NCBI GenBank assembly: GCA_002007465.1
Contig: LNAC01000684.1
Location: 389,868 to 453,867, forward strand
DNA: 64,000 nucleotides
Direction of reading: 5' to 3'
Origin: Ailurus styani
Taxonomy: Eukaryota; Chordata; Mammalia; Carnivora; Ailuridae
Position 1 is the first letter of the stretch; every line of letters starts with the position of its first letter. Positions 22,553 to 34,584 of the stretch are shown piece after piece. The position numbers and the translations under genes are program-made. The notes under the pieces are model-generated. The model saw only the letters and a program-made list of their open reading frames with translations, did no database searches and was not told the DNA's origin.

Positions 22553-23868
22553 CAGCCACAGCAACTTCTTTCAAGACATGTCTCCAAAGGCAAAGGAAAC
22601 AAAAGCAAAAGTGAACTTTTGGGACTTCATCAAGATAAAAAGCCTCTGCACAGCAAAGGAAACAGTCAACAAAACAAAGAGGAAACCCACGGAATGGGAG
22701 AAGATATTCATAAATGACATTACCGACAAAGGGCTGATATCCAAGATCTATAAAGAACTTCTCAAACTCCACACTCAAAAAAACAGATAATCATGTCAAA
22801 AAAATGGGCAGAAGACATGAACAGACACTTTTCCAAAGAAGACATACAAATGGCCAACAGATACATGAAAAAATGTTCATCATCACTAGCCATCAAGGTA
22901 ACTCAAATCAATACCACATTGAGATACCATCTTATACCAATTAGAATGGCCAAAATCAACAAAACAGAAAACAACAAGTGTTGGAGAGGATGTGGAGAAA
23001 GGGGAACCCTCTTTCACTGTTGGTGGGAATGCAAGTTGGTGCAGTCACTTTGGAAAACAGTGTGGAGATTCCTCAAAAAATTAAAAATAGGGCGCCTGGG
23101 TGACTCAGTGGGTTAAAGCCTCTGCTTTCGGCTCAGGTCATGATCTCAGCGTCCTGGGATCGAGGCCCGCATCGGGCTCTCTGCTCAGCAGGGAGCCTGC
23201 TTCCTCCTCTCCTTGTCTCTCTGCCTGCCTCTCTGCCTACTTGTGATCTCTCTCTCTCTGTGTCAAATAAATAAATAAAATCTTTAAAAAAAAAAAAAAT
23301 TAAAAATAGAGCTACCCTATGACCCCGCAATTGTACTACTGGGCATTTACCCCAAAGATACAGATGTAGTGAAAAGAAGGGCCATATGTACCCCAATGTT
23401 CATAGCAGCAATGTCCACAATAGCCAAACTGTGGAAAGAGCCGAGATGCCCTTCAACAGCTGATTGGATAAAGAAGATGTGGTCCATATATACAATGGAA
23501 TATTACTCAGCCATCAGAAAGGATGAATACCCAACTTTTGTATCAACATGGATGGGTCTGGAGGAGATTATGCTGAGTGAAATAAGTCAAGCAGAGAAAG
23601 TCAATTATCATATGGTTTCACTTACTTGTGGAACATAAGGAATAAAATGGAGGACTCTAGGGGAAGGGAAGGAAATGTGAATTGGGGTAAATTGGAAGGG
23701 GAGATGGACCATAAGAGACTGTGGACTCTGAGAATGAAATGGGGGGTTATGGAGGGGATGGGGGAGAGGGGATGGGTAAGCCTGGTGGTGGATATTAAGG
23801 AGGCATGTTTTGCATGGAGCACTGGGTGTGGTGCATGAACAATGAATCTTGGATCACTGGAAAAAAAA
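22553..23868 (+). mobile_element. Young 5'-truncated L1 inside ancient L1
   Basis: Covers the C-terminal part of ORF2 and the full 3' UTR with poly-A. ORF2 starts in the [17 protein letters not shown] region, shifts frame around 22780-22795 in A-rich sequence, then carries the Cys-rich C-terminal motif (C-x3-C-x7-H-x4-C, around 22980-23035). After a SINE insertion it continues to a stop at 23636-23638. The 10-bp TSD AAGAACACAT lies at 22543-22552 and 23869-23878. The ancient L1 resumes on the far side. Confidence 0.92.
23091..23293 (+). mobile_element. Young-subtype CAN-SINE inside young L1
   Basis: GGCGCCTGGGTGACTCAG start, GTGGGTTAAAGCCTCTGC, AAATAAATAAATAAAATCTT and poly-A. The 16-bp TSD AAAAAATTAAAAATAG lies at 23075-23090 and 23294-23309. 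Insert plus TSD is 219 bp, a multiple of three, so the L1 frame resumes in register. Third level of a three-deep nest. Confidence 0.97.
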
Positions 23869-24343
23869 AAGAACACATTGGACAGTAACAAAGAAACCAT
23901 CAAAGAATCTGAAAACATAGCAGTAGAAACTATCCAAAGTGAAATGCAGACAGAAAAAAAATACTGAAGAAAATCAAAGCATCAGTGACCTGTGGGACAA
24001 TATCAAGCAGTATGGAATATGTGCAACTGAAGACCCAGAAGGAGAGGAAAAGCAGAAATGCGACAGAAAGAATATATACATTTGAAGCAAATAGGAAAAA
24101 GAAACAGATCCAAATTTCACAAAGCTATAAAACATAAATACAAAAAGTTCAATGAATATTAAGTCAAGGACCCATGAAGAAAACAAGACTACGAAATAAC
24201 GCTATCAAATTGCTGAAATTCAGTGATGAAAAATAGAAGAGCCCGAGTTAGCAGTACACACAGGCAACTGTAAGGATGACAACAGACTTTGCACACAATC
24301 AGAGACAATGAAGTCACATCTGTGAAGTTCTGAAAGAAACACT

Positions 24344-24375
24344 GTCAACATAGACAGTGTCCACATAGACAGTGC
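24344..24375. repeat. 16-bp tandem duplication
   Basis: Two adjacent near-identical units of ACATAGACAGTG plus spacer, within the ancient L1. Confidence 0.8.
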
Positions 24376-24738
24376 CCTCCATAAAAAAAAACAACTCAGA
24401 AAAAATGAAATAAAGATTTATTAAGATTCACGAAAAGTTCAGAGAATTCACTGCTAGCAAACCTACACAGTAAAGAATGTCTTTCTGGCAGAAGGTAAAG
24501 GGAATCAGATGAAGACTTGAATCTACATGAATGAAGTGCAGCAGAGATGAAAAATATGAGGTCAAATACAAAATATTTTTTTTCCTCAGCTTTAAAATTT
24601 CTTTAAAAGACACTTGGCCATTTAAGATAGAAATAAGAATATATTGTAGAACTTATACCATACGTAGAAATAAAATGCGGAACAACAAAAATGAAGAAGC
24701 CCAGGAGGGGAAAATGAACATATATTGTCACAATAGTC

Positions 24739-24921
24739 TTTTTTTAAGATTATGTATTTATTTATTTGACAGATGGAGGGTGAGCGAGCATAAGCAGGGG
24801 GAGAGGGAGAAGCAGGTTCCCTACTGAGCAGGGAGCCCAACTCAGAGGCTCGATCCCAGGACCCTGGGATCATGATCTGAGCTGAAGGCAGACATTTTAC
24901 CAACTAAGGGACCTAGGTACG
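24739..24921 (-). mobile_element. CAN-SINE (older subtype) inside ancient L1
   Basis: Poly-T, AAGATTATGTATTTATTTAT, then AGAAGCAGGTTCCCTACTGA and TGATCTGAGCTGAAGGCAG, ending in ACCAACTAAGGGACCTAGGT. Confidence 0.92.
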
Positions 24922-26108
24922 CTGACATAATATTCTTATAATATATGTGACAAGGTATAATATTAGTTCAAGGTACAGAGTGATGTGTCCAATAGGTGTA
25001 TTGAAATCATAGACAAAACTCCCAAAATAAACAAAAAAAAAATAAAAACAAACAAACAGAACAGAACAAATAAGCTAAGAGTAAAGATAAAACAATATTT
25101 TATGCAGTTAATAAAATAAATATACACCTAACCCAGAATATTGCAATAAAAGAGGAAAGCACAAAGAATAAATGGGACAAACAGAAAACAAGTAGCTAAA
25201 TGATAGATTTAAACCTAACATTGTCAATAGTCACATTAAATATAGACAGCATAAATACTTCAGTTAAAGGCAGATATTGTGAGATTGCACACACACCAAA
25301 AAAACAAGACCCAGCTATGTGCTGTATAAAAGAAATGCACTTTAACTCTTAAGTTACGGAGAGATTGGCAGCAATAACACAATTTAAGAATAAACGTGTA
25401 AATATTACTCCTCAGAAAACTCACCTAGCCCAAACTATTGATATATAATTGATATCAAATAAAATTAATAAAGTTATTGCAAGACTGACAAAATGATTAA
25501 TAGAGGAGACACAAATTATCGATATCAGTAATAAAAAGGGGTATATCACTCAGACCTCCCAGATATCAAAAGGATAGTAAAAGAGTAATATGAACGTCAC
25601 CATGCACGTAAATTCACCAAGTGAAATGAAATGCGTCAGTTTCTCAAAAAGCTACAAACTACCAATATTTACCTAATTTGAAATAGATTACCTGAAGACT
25701 CCTGTAACTACTAAAGTACTGGAATTTACTGTTAAAAACCTTCCCCCAAAATGCCTAGGCAAAGATGGTTTAACTATCAAATTCCAAGCCTTCAAGAAAG
25801 ATATTTCTTTGAGAAAGATCTTTGAGAAAGAAAGATAGCACAACGCTATCCCATGTCTTCCAGAAAACAGGAGAGGAGGGGACACCTCTAAACTCATTTT
25901 ATGAGTCCAATGGTAATTTTATTCCAAAACCAAAGACATTACAGGAAAAGAAATCCCCAATGAAATGTTAGAAAGTTGGATCCACTGATGTATATACAAA
26001 GAATAATACATCAGAGCCAGGTGAGATTTGTGTCGGTTAGGGAAAGTTGGTTTAACAGGTGAAAATCAACCAGTGTAATTTGCTAGGTTTACAGAGTCTG
26101 ACAAAACC

Positions 26109-26534
26109 AGAGATGAGGCATGCCAGTCAGATCTCTTTTCAAGAGAATGTGCTGTGGATGATGTAGCTCGCAGATTGCCACCACCTGACATGACTTCAGA
26201 TACAGTGTAGCAGTGACACTGAAGCCACACTGTACTCAGGCTGCTCCCAGCAAAGGAATGGGGGTGGGGACACTAAACAGGTCATTTCGCCAGATGGAGG
26301 ACACTTCTGACAAGCAGTGTTTGTTCTGGAACTCCTCATCGGCCTGAGAATTTCTCAGATATACACAGCCATCTGTGGCTCTTTCTACTCCATCGATCCA
26401 TTCACAGCTTTCAGAAAGCCTCTCTGCTTCCTCCTATTCCTGATGTCCTATTTCTATAACAAGCATTTCCCCTAATACTTTTTTTCAACCTGCTTCTCTT
26501 TTGGCAGCTACTTAGAAGAGCCCAGATGACACAC
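26109..26534. mobile_element. LTR-like insert within ancient L1
   Basis: About 425 bp of GC-richer sequence interrupts the L1 reverse transcriptase region. L1-like flanks resume on both sides. The junctions carry an imperfect duplication (AGTCTGACAAAACC before, ATTCTGAAGAAAAGCC after). The right end (ACCTGCTTCTCTTTTGGCAG ... GCCCAGATGACACA) vaguely resembles ERVL LTR ends. Family not identified. Confidence 0.4.
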
Positions 26535-27030
26535 ATTCTGAAGAAAAGCCATGTGATCATCTCAAAACATGCAAAAACAGAAAGAATAAATGTCTTTACC
26601 CTGAGATCAGGAGAAACAAGAATGTCTGTTATCAGCACTTCCATCCAACATTATAATAGAGGTCCGGGCCAGTGCAGTAAGACAAAACAAAGAAATAAAA
26701 CGCATGCAGGTTGGCAAGTAAGAGTAAAACTATATTCATAGGTGACATGATGGTCTACATTAAAAAAAAAAAAAAACTTAAGTAATTTACCAGAGGAAAT
26801 ACCAGAACTACAAAGTGAGAGTCAATATACCAATATACCAATCAAAACACCAGAAAGTAAAAACATTATTTCTATATACTAGCAGCAAACAATGAGAAGC
26901 TAAAATTTAAACACAAGACCATTTATAACAGGATGAATAATAGGACATGCTTAAGAAAAAAATCTAAGTACATAAGCACTATACACTAAAATCTATAAAT
27001 TATTGATAAGAGATATGAAAATAGACTAAA

Positions 27031-27227
27031 CGGAGGGACAAATCATGGTCATGGATAAGAAGATTGAATATTATAAAGATGTCAATTCTTCCTAAATCTA
27101 TCCTTAGATTTAACACAATCCCAATCATNCGGAGGGACAAATCATGGTCATGGATAAGAAGATTGAATATTATAAAGATGTCAATTCTTCCTAAATCTAT
27201 CCTTAGATTTAACACAATCCCAATCAT
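27031..27227. repeat. 98-bp perfect duplication around a single N (assembly join)
   Basis: 27031-27128 and 27130-27227 are identical over 98 bp and separated only by an N at 27129. This looks like two contig ends with an unmerged overlap rather than a biological repeat. Confidence 0.9.
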
Positions 27228-27532
27228 AATCCTGGAAGACACGTGAATCCTAAAATTTGTAAAGACATTCAAAAGATAGAGAATAGTTAAAACAACTTTC
27301 AGTAATAACGTGGTTGAAGGACTTAGACTAGCTGGCTGCAGACTATTTATAGAGTTGTGTAATCAAGACAGTATATTATGGCATAAAAGTAAAACGGATA
27401 GGCCAAGGGAACGGAATGAAATCTAGGACATCTGACATACAAGGTCAGTTAAATTTTGACTGATATACTCAGGTAATTCAATGGGGAAAGAAAAGGGGTT
27501 CTCAAAAAATAGTGCTAAAAGATCTGGCTACC

Positions 27533-27574
27533 GATCTTGATCGTTATCGATATGATCTTGATGGCTATCGATAT
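27533..27574. repeat. 21-bp tandem duplication
   Basis: Unit GATCTTGATCGTTATCGATA(T) followed by a second unit with two substitutions, within the ancient L1 ORF2. Confidence 0.85.
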
Positions 27575-27984
27575 GAAAATAAGTTAGATATCCATATGTC
27601 AAAAATAGGCCTAAATACTTACTTCAACCATACATAAAATTAACATGAAGTGAGTCACTGACCTAAATGGAAGAGCTGAAACTATAGCATTTTTAGAAGA
27701 AGACATGAAAGACAACGGAAGTGACCTTGGCCTAAAACATGTTTTATCACGGACATGAAATAAATGATAAAAGATCAAATATTGATGAAATAAATTTCAT
27801 CACAATTTCTAAATCCACTCTTGCAAAATCACTATTTAAAAAATGAAAATTCCAACTGCAGCTTAAGATAAAATATTTACAAAGCATATCTCTGATAAAA
27901 GACTTGTATCTACAATAATAAGGAATTCTTAGGAACAACAGTAAGAAAGCAAATATCTCAATAAAACTTGCACCATGAAATACA

Positions 27985-29500
27985 CGGATCCAGTGGGCAG
28001 TACAGGCATGTGTTGAAAATCACAGGTTATTATAATCACAGTACAGGGTAGATCTCCAACAAATTACTCACCTGCCAACACAAACCTGCCCAAGAATACA
28101 AAATATTCAGATAAGGCACCAGGTAAATGTCAAGGCCTCAAAGCTAAAGGGATTTATCAAGGCATAGGAGAAAGGAAGGAAGAAATGTTTAATATTTAGC
28201 ATATACATATTCTTGCGTAACTGAGAGAAAATTTTCTCACCCTCAATAAAATATATATCCACAGTAACATATAGCAGGACTTGTGGTATAAACCTGAAAT
28301 TTTTCCAGATTTGAGTCTACAGACACAAATATGATTAGTGGAAAGGAAGGAAGGAAGAAATTGCTCAGGAGGAAGAGAAAACACCTAGAACTTGATTTGA
28401 ACATGTTTGCCCATGTTAGGCACTCAATAAAATTTGTTTATTAATACTAATACTAAAGATGTTTATAAAAAAGAGATTATTTTTTCCAATCAAAGCCTTT
28501 TTATAATTGAAAGTAAATGTGAGTCGTGATTTTATAATAGTTATTGTAAGAAAGAAGAGAGCTTACATTCTAGTACAAAATAGCAAAGCAAATGGTTGAA
28601 TGTCCAAGGATATTGTTGCCTATGGTGTCCTCACTTGAGCTCTCCACGAGGTGGTAGCCTCACGGTTAGACTGTTTACACTGCACATGAAGTTGCTCTAC
28701 TAAACTTCTAGACATGTTTGAAGAGGAAGTGGAGAAATGGTGAAGAAACCAAAGAGCTTCCCGGGACTGGATGACTACTTGCAAGGTGCTGGGGAGACCG
28801 ACCGATGTTCGCAAGGAGCACAGTGTGGTGGGCTGTGTTGAGTAGGAGGCTGTGTGGAATACTGGAATAGAAGTCTAGGGACCTGAGGGGACAGGGAATT
28901 AACCTATGCCTGGACAGGGAGGTTGTCCAGGACTCAGGAAAAAGAGATGAGGTCTGATCAGCGCAACAGCCTATACCCTTGAATCACTAAGAGGCATCTT
29001 TCACAGAGGTTCCTTAGTGGACAGTGGACCCACCTGGGAGGCCTTCTCATGCTCCATTGGCCACTTCCTCTCTCTCTTCTCTCCTCACCCCCACCACCAT
29101 CCTGATACACACCTCCACCGTACCCCAGCCCCAGGAGACCACAACCCTATCATGCTTCCCTGTTACCCTATCCACTTCCTGCCCCTGCCTGCTTTATTGA
29201 GGTGTAACTGAGAAATAAAAATTGTATATATATTTAAGTAATAGAGTACTATCCAGTCTTATTAATGACGTGTGTGTTATATCTTGGATTTTTTTTTTTT
29301 TTAAGGAGGAAAGAAGGTTACAACCTTGTGGCACAAGGATTGAATCTGAACTCCTAAAACTGGCATAGGAGGCTGTTCATGATCCAAACCTCATCAAACC
29401 AGGCACACAAAGATTTCCTTTCAATGAGATGACCTGCACACTCTATTTTACTTATGAACTGAAAGTCCTGCCTTGCCTGGACATTAGGATCATTCTTTTA
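27985..29500. other. Unique sequence, no gene seen
   Basis: A possible L2-like end (AGGCACTCAATAAAATTTGT) lies near 28415-28440. Positions about 29190-29280 resemble the antisense start of an L1 3' UTR (TTTATTGAGGTGTAACTGAG) but are too short to assign. No exon. Confidence 0.4.
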
Positions 29501-29517
29501 CTGTATTGTGCATTTTT

Positions 29518-29710
29518 TTAAAGATTTTATTTATTTATTTGACACAGAGCGAGAGAGAGATTACAAGTAGGCAGAGAGGCAGGCAGAGAGAGAGGAGGAA
29601 GCAGGCTCCCCGCTGAGCAGGGAGCCCGATATGGGCCTCGATCCCAGGACGCTGAGATCATGACCTGAGCCGAAAGCAGAGGCTTTAACCCACTGAGCCA
29701 CCCAGGCACC
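29518..29710 (-). mobile_element. Young-subtype CAN-SINE, first of a pair
   Basis: AAAGATTTTATTTATTTATT to ACCCACTGAGCCACCCAGGC. The 17-bp perfect TSD CTGTATTGTGCATTTTT lies at 29501-29517 and 29711-29727. Confidence 0.97.
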
Positions 29711-29742
29711 CTGTATTGTGCATTTTTGATGTAACTTTTTTT

Positions 29743-29935
29743 TAAAAGATTTTATTTATTTATTTGACACAGAGAGAGACCAGATCACAAGTAGGCAGAG
29801 AGGCAGGCAGAGAGAGAGGAGGAAGCAGGCTCCCTGCTGAGCAGAGAGCCCGATGCGGGCCTCGATCCCAGGACGCTGAGATCATGACCTGAGCCGAAGG
29901 CAGAGGCTTTAACCCACTGAGCCACCCAGGCACCC
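29743..29935 (-). mobile_element. Young-subtype CAN-SINE, second of a pair
   Basis: Same subtype and orientation as the copy 32 bp upstream. It has its own 15-bp perfect TSD GATGTAACTTTTTTT at 29728-29742 and 29936-29950, so it is an independent insertion immediately next to the first copy's right-hand TSD. Confidence 0.97.
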
Positions 29936-29950
29936 GATGTAACTTTTTTT

Positions 29951-30175
29951 GATTCCTATGTGTTGTTCTAGACTGGATTCCCTCTTACTTCCCTATTTCT
30001 CCTGTGGTGTCTTCTCAAACTCCCCACTCTGTGCTGGCTTCTTCCCCGTTGTCCCCAGTCCATGGCCATACCCTGCTGTGCCAATCTCTTGACCTGATGT
30101 TCCCAGCCCAAGGTCATGGCTTCATTTGTCTCCATGTGCTTTATCAACTAAGGAGAGGAAGCACTGTAATTGTTT

Positions 30176-30221
<46 letters not shown>

Positions 30222-31548
30222 AGCAGTGCCCTGTGCCTGGTAGGTTCTTGGTGTTTAACGGATGCCCGTTGAATTTACATCTCGTAAACAAAACAGACAT
30301 CCTTCTAATCATTTCTTGCATAAATGTTGTTTTTTTAAAAAATAAGCAGACAAATAGTATGGAGGCAGGACTGAAACATACACTTTCTATTTCAAGACAA
30401 AGTAAGATCAAAATGAAAAATAACAATTTGGCCTACTCCTTCAGGATTTTTTGGGGGGAAATCACATTCATGTATTTGCAAAGAAAATGATGGGGACTTA
30501 TATTGAGGTCAATTGAATTGTTTGATCTCATAAAATAAAAGAAAATAATGAAGACATTATATTGAAAAATTACAATAATATTTCATGACTCTCAGTGTCT
30601 AGGTATTATAGTACTCTCTAGTGGTCGGATTTAGAGCAAGATACTTGCAGGATAAATGTAGGACTTTTTAGAAAGCAAAGAGAGCAAGTACATAACAAAG
30701 TACCATTATTTAATGAACATTTTGTGAAAAATGCTGTATAATTTTAAAACTCAAGAACTTCTTATGTAACTACTACTATATGTGCAAATCAAAGGATGCT
30801 GAAATGCTTAATGTTCCTTCAGGATTTTTCGATCAAATACTGTCATCTGAAAAGGTGACATTGGTCTGATGTGGTTGAGGCATCTGACACTATATATAAT
30901 GCTGGTGTCCATATTTTCATTTCCTATGTAACCATTCCTAACTGAGTAGAAAATTTCCTAAAATTATTCTTTTAATAGCACTATAGAGTTTTAAGAATTA
31001 TTGTTTCATGCTTCATTTTTATTGATGATATGTAATATTTCACACAGGTTATTTTTCCTTTTGTTCAAAAGCCAACTTTAAGACATAAGACAGAGGAAAG
31101 AAGTGATTTCTAAATAATCATAAAGATTTTGCCAAGAAATACTGAACTTCTGAGTACAGTAGAAAACACACCAGAATTCATTTCAGAAACATGACCACAA
31201 GTTAATTATTGTATCTAATATAATATTGGACTTGATATTTGATAAAGACAAGAAAAATAAAGAGATATATAGAGCCATATATTATTTTTACATCAGAGAG
31301 TAAATAACTCAAATTTTATCTTACTATCATAGAGTGAAATTTAGCTACAATTGCCACCCAGATATTTCTGGTATGGTTCTAGGTATATGAGGCATATTTA
31401 ATTCAGTGTAACTCAGTAAATAATAATCACTATGCTTAATAAATGTTAGTCACAAGAAAACAAAGATTTTTGAAGAAAAATTCCCATCAGACAATATGTC
31501 ACCCCACATAATGGACATATAAATGATAAGAAACTTTGTCATATATAT
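29951..31548. other. Unique, AT-rich sequence with a CA repeat
   Basis: Contains the microsatellite at 30178-30219; the rest shows no recognised repeat or exon. The frames across the CA repeat (His/Thr alternation) are artefacts. Confidence 0.45.
30178..30219. repeat. (CA)n microsatellite
   Basis: About 21 uninterrupted CA units. Confidence 0.97.
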
Positions 31549-31564
31549 TATGTTATTTATTCTT

Positions 31565-31791
31565 TTTTTTTTTTTAAAGATTTTATTTATTTATTTTAAA
31601 GATTTTATTTATTTATTTGACACAGAGAGAGAGATTACAAGTAGGCAGAGAGGCAGGCAGAGAGACAAGGAGAGGAGGAAGCAGGCTCCCCGCTGAGCAG
31701 AGAGCCCGATGCGGGCCTTGATCCCAGGACGCTGAGATCATGACCTGAGCCGAAAGCAGAGGCTTTAACCCACTGAGCCACCCAGGCGCCC
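31565..31791 (-). mobile_element. Young-subtype CAN-SINE with duplicated tail
   Basis: The tail motif AAAGATTTTATTTATTTATT occurs twice in tandem (about 31575-31618), lengthening this copy. The 16-bp perfect TSD TATGTTATTTATTCTT lies at 31549-31564 and 31792-31807. Confidence 0.97.
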
Positions 31792-31807
31792 TATGTTATT
31801 TATTCTT

Positions 31808-33126
31808 AAGAAAATTTCTGTTCTTCATTATGATCCCTACATACAAATGAGGAAAATGAGGCTCCAACTGAGAAAATCTTTTTTGCCTAGATACACACAC
31901 TGAAACCTAGAAGTTTTATCTTTGACTACATGTGCTTTTCTTCCACACAAAGGTTTCTCAATAAAAGATGAGATAACTCCCTTGGGAATAGCCCCTGATG
32001 TAATGGCATCTTTCTATTATCTCTGTGAACATGCGGAGGTTAAATGAGACCAGACAATCAAGTGCATTGGGCAGATTTTACGTTACGTACCTCACATTCT
32101 AGCAAATTGTCCAACTGGGAAGACAGGAAAGTAAGGTTGACCAGAGCAAAGGAGTTCCTGAAATTCAGCTTTTGCATGCTACCCGAGCAAAACACCCTAT
32201 ATAAAAGAGCTCATGTTTAATCCATCAGTCAGTTTTGATTAAAGCTCAGATTAAGGATGAAGAGGCTCAAATAAGCAATATCTGTGAATCTAGTTTTTAC
32301 AGTTCCATAGCTGGGCATAGAATTTTGTCCATTCCTGGGAAGGTCAAGTGGGATTATGGCCACAAGAAAATGGGATTTATTTTCATCAAAGACAAGCCCT
32401 GTCTTGCTAAGGACTGCCAGCACTGGAGGGCAAAGTGTGAATGTTTTAGCAGAATGTACCCACAATATATGGTTTTAGAAAATGTCTTACTACTCCCAGT
32501 ATAAATGAAAAAAGTATCACATAGACAAAACTAGACCAATCTGCTAAAACAAAGGGACAAGCTGCGATAAAATAAATTGATTTTTTGGGATGAAAAAAAT
32601 ATGTTTCCTGAATTAAACACTGTAAACAGAAGATGAAATATTGCATAAAATGGAATTGGTGGGTTAAAGAAAAAAAATTAATTCCACTGACAATAAAGAG
32701 TGAAAAATTAAAACATTGATTAATTTAAAAACTAAGAAAAATGGTTTAAAATGCTATTCAAGACCTGACAAAATCCTACACTTTTAGCTAGAAAGAGCTC
32801 ATAAAGTACCAGGCAATTGTACTGGAAATAGAAGAATTCTTAGACATACATTGAAGACATTTTTTAAAAAATAAGGGAAAAGAAAGTCTTCTAACTATAC
32901 AGGTAGATAAAACACATTATCTTTAAATGGAGTAAAAATGGAGTAGCTCTGTGAGAAAACTTATACCTATACCCAGCTGTATTGTCTTCTACTGTCTACA
33001 TTCAGGATCAAATTCGCTACACCATCCACATACCTACCCCAGAAAAATCATCATCATATTCCAACCTATCAAAAGATGGAAGAAAACTCAATGTCATATG
33101 GCATGACTCACAATAAACTCAGTTAA
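31808..33126. other. Unique, AT-rich sequence, no gene seen
   Basis: Overlapping frames on both strands at 32229-32504 reach 78-89 codons but show no recognisable motif. No repeat assigned. Confidence 0.4.
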
Positions 33127-33136
33127 ATATAAACTA

Positions 33137-33256
33137 GGGATGGGTGAGCCTGGTGGTGGGTACCAAGGAGGGCACGTATTGCATGGAGCACTGGGTGTGG
33201 TGCATAAACAATGAATCTTGGATTACTGAAAAAATAAAATAAAAATTAAAACAAGT
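33137..33256 (+). mobile_element. Extremely short L1 3' end insertion
   Basis: About 110 bp of young-type L1 3' UTR (GGTGGTGGGTACCAAGGAGG, GCATGGAGCACTGGGTGTGG) plus an A-rich tail. Short TSD ATATAAACTA at 33127-33136 and 33257-33266. Confidence 0.85.
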
Positions 33257-33587
33257 ATATAAACTAAGTCCAAATATGTATTTATGTGTTGCTGATTTCT
33301 CATAAAGTAATAAAGTGGCAACAATCAATTCTGTTGTCGTCATCATCATCATGATGGAAAGTTCCAGACTGTTGCTAGGAAAAAAAAAAAAAAAAAAAGG
33401 CACCGGAAGGAGAATAACAAACTTAAAAGCATACTAAATTACCTAACACCCCAAAAAACATACAGGCACTTATAAAAATTGTTGGCATTTATAACTAGAA
33501 AAATATGTTTGAATGCCTCTGTATAAAATTTGGGAGTAACCATTAGTAGAGTAAGTACTGAATGCATGCCTTCCAAGTTTCTAGAGA

Positions 33588-33789
33588 GGGCGCCTGGGTG
33601 GCTCAATGGGTTAAAGCCTCTGCCTTCAGCTCAGGTCATGATCTCAGGGTCCTGGGATCGAACCCCGCATCGGGCTCTCTGCTCAACGGGGAGCCTGCTT
33701 CCTCCTCTCTCTCTCTGCCTGCCTCTCTGCCTACTTGTGATCTGATCTCTCTGTGTCAAATAAATAAATAAAATCTTTAAGAAAAAAAC
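33588..33789 (+). mobile_element. Young-subtype CAN-SINE
   Basis: GGGCGCCTGGGTGGCTCAA start to AAATAAATAAATAAAATCTT tail. The 11-bp TSD GTTTCTAGAGA lies at 33577-33587 and 33790-33800. Confidence 0.97.
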
Positions 33790-33800
33790 GTTTCTAGAGA

Positions 33801-34523
33801 AAAGATGGTTATGAAAACAAGCCATATATAGAAAAAGAAAAAAAAAAGGACACATGAAGGGAATGCAAACAGAATATAACAAAAACATTCAGCAGAACTT
33901 GCAGAAACCACACTTTTTATGTTTTCCAAACGAGGAAGCTACAAAACCAAACTTTCATTGCTGCAGGTTTTTCCAATAGTTAAAGGTGTTCCAGAAAAAG
34001 CCAACTTCCAATATGCCATCAAAAGAATATGTAATAAACCTCAATAAAATGTGCATGTGTCGACATAGACTACTGCTGTCTAATAAGGTCTTTTACTAAG
34101 TAATTATAATGACACAATTTTATCAGTAAAGGTTAAGTATCTTTATCTGAGCAGAATCCGATGAAATTAGTCCTGATGTAATAAGTACCATTTGTCACTA
34201 TTAGAACAAGAGCTGTTGACAGGACTTGGGTGTCTCCGTGGCAACCCCCGGTGTTCCATTTCTTTTTTCTGTAACCTTAGACACTAACAAGGCATACAAG
34301 TCCAGAGGGCATAGAAGGTATTGCCTGGGTAATTTATTTACCCTTTTCTGACTTTGCCAGGCAGCGGCATCTACAAGAATCTGGAGGCATTTTACATCAA
34401 TTGGGCATCTGTTCTCAATGTTGACTCTGCTGATGAATGTTTTGAAGAGAATATTATACACAGGTTTTCATTAACAAGAAAAATCACTAATTTTTAATTG
34501 ATTTATCATCCATAAGTCATAAG
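33801..34523. other. Unique sequence, no gene seen
   Basis: No recognised repeat or exon. Confidence 0.4.
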
Positions 34524-34535
34524 AGAGAGTCAGAA

Positions 34536-34580
<45 letters not shown>
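34524..34580. repeat. (GA)n microsatellite
   Basis: GA run with imperfect 5' start; not inside a recognisable SINE. Confidence 0.95.
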
Positions 34581-34583
<3 letters not shown>

Positions 34584-34584
34584 C

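Larger units (their letters stand above)
22190..27980 (+). mobile_element. Ancient L1 (L1M-type), nearly full length, heavily interrupted
   Basis: Decayed sense-strand L1. An ORF1-like region covers about 22.2-24.7 kb, with ACCTGTGGGACAATATCAAG at 23987 as an ORF1 hallmark. ORF2 follows: the endonuclease region near 25290-25380 (AACAAGACCCAGCTATGTGC) and the reverse transcriptase region at about 26030-27980. The RT catalytic-loop equivalent near 26735-26755 reads F-I-G-D-M, against the family's usual F-A-D-D. Frames are broken throughout. It is interrupted by a younger L1 (22553-23870), a SINE (24739-24921), an LTR-like insert (26109-26534) and an assembly duplication (27031-27227). Confidence 0.75.

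Noticed and set aside
22422..22778. 118-codon minus frame
   Set aside because: Antisense of L1 sequence.
29518..29935. Regularly spaced repeats resembling a CRISPR array
   Set aside because: They are two SINE insertions with their own TSDs.
32229..32504. Overlapping frames of 78 and 89 codons on opposite strands
   Set aside because: No known motif and no supporting context. Could be chance in a low-stop stretch.
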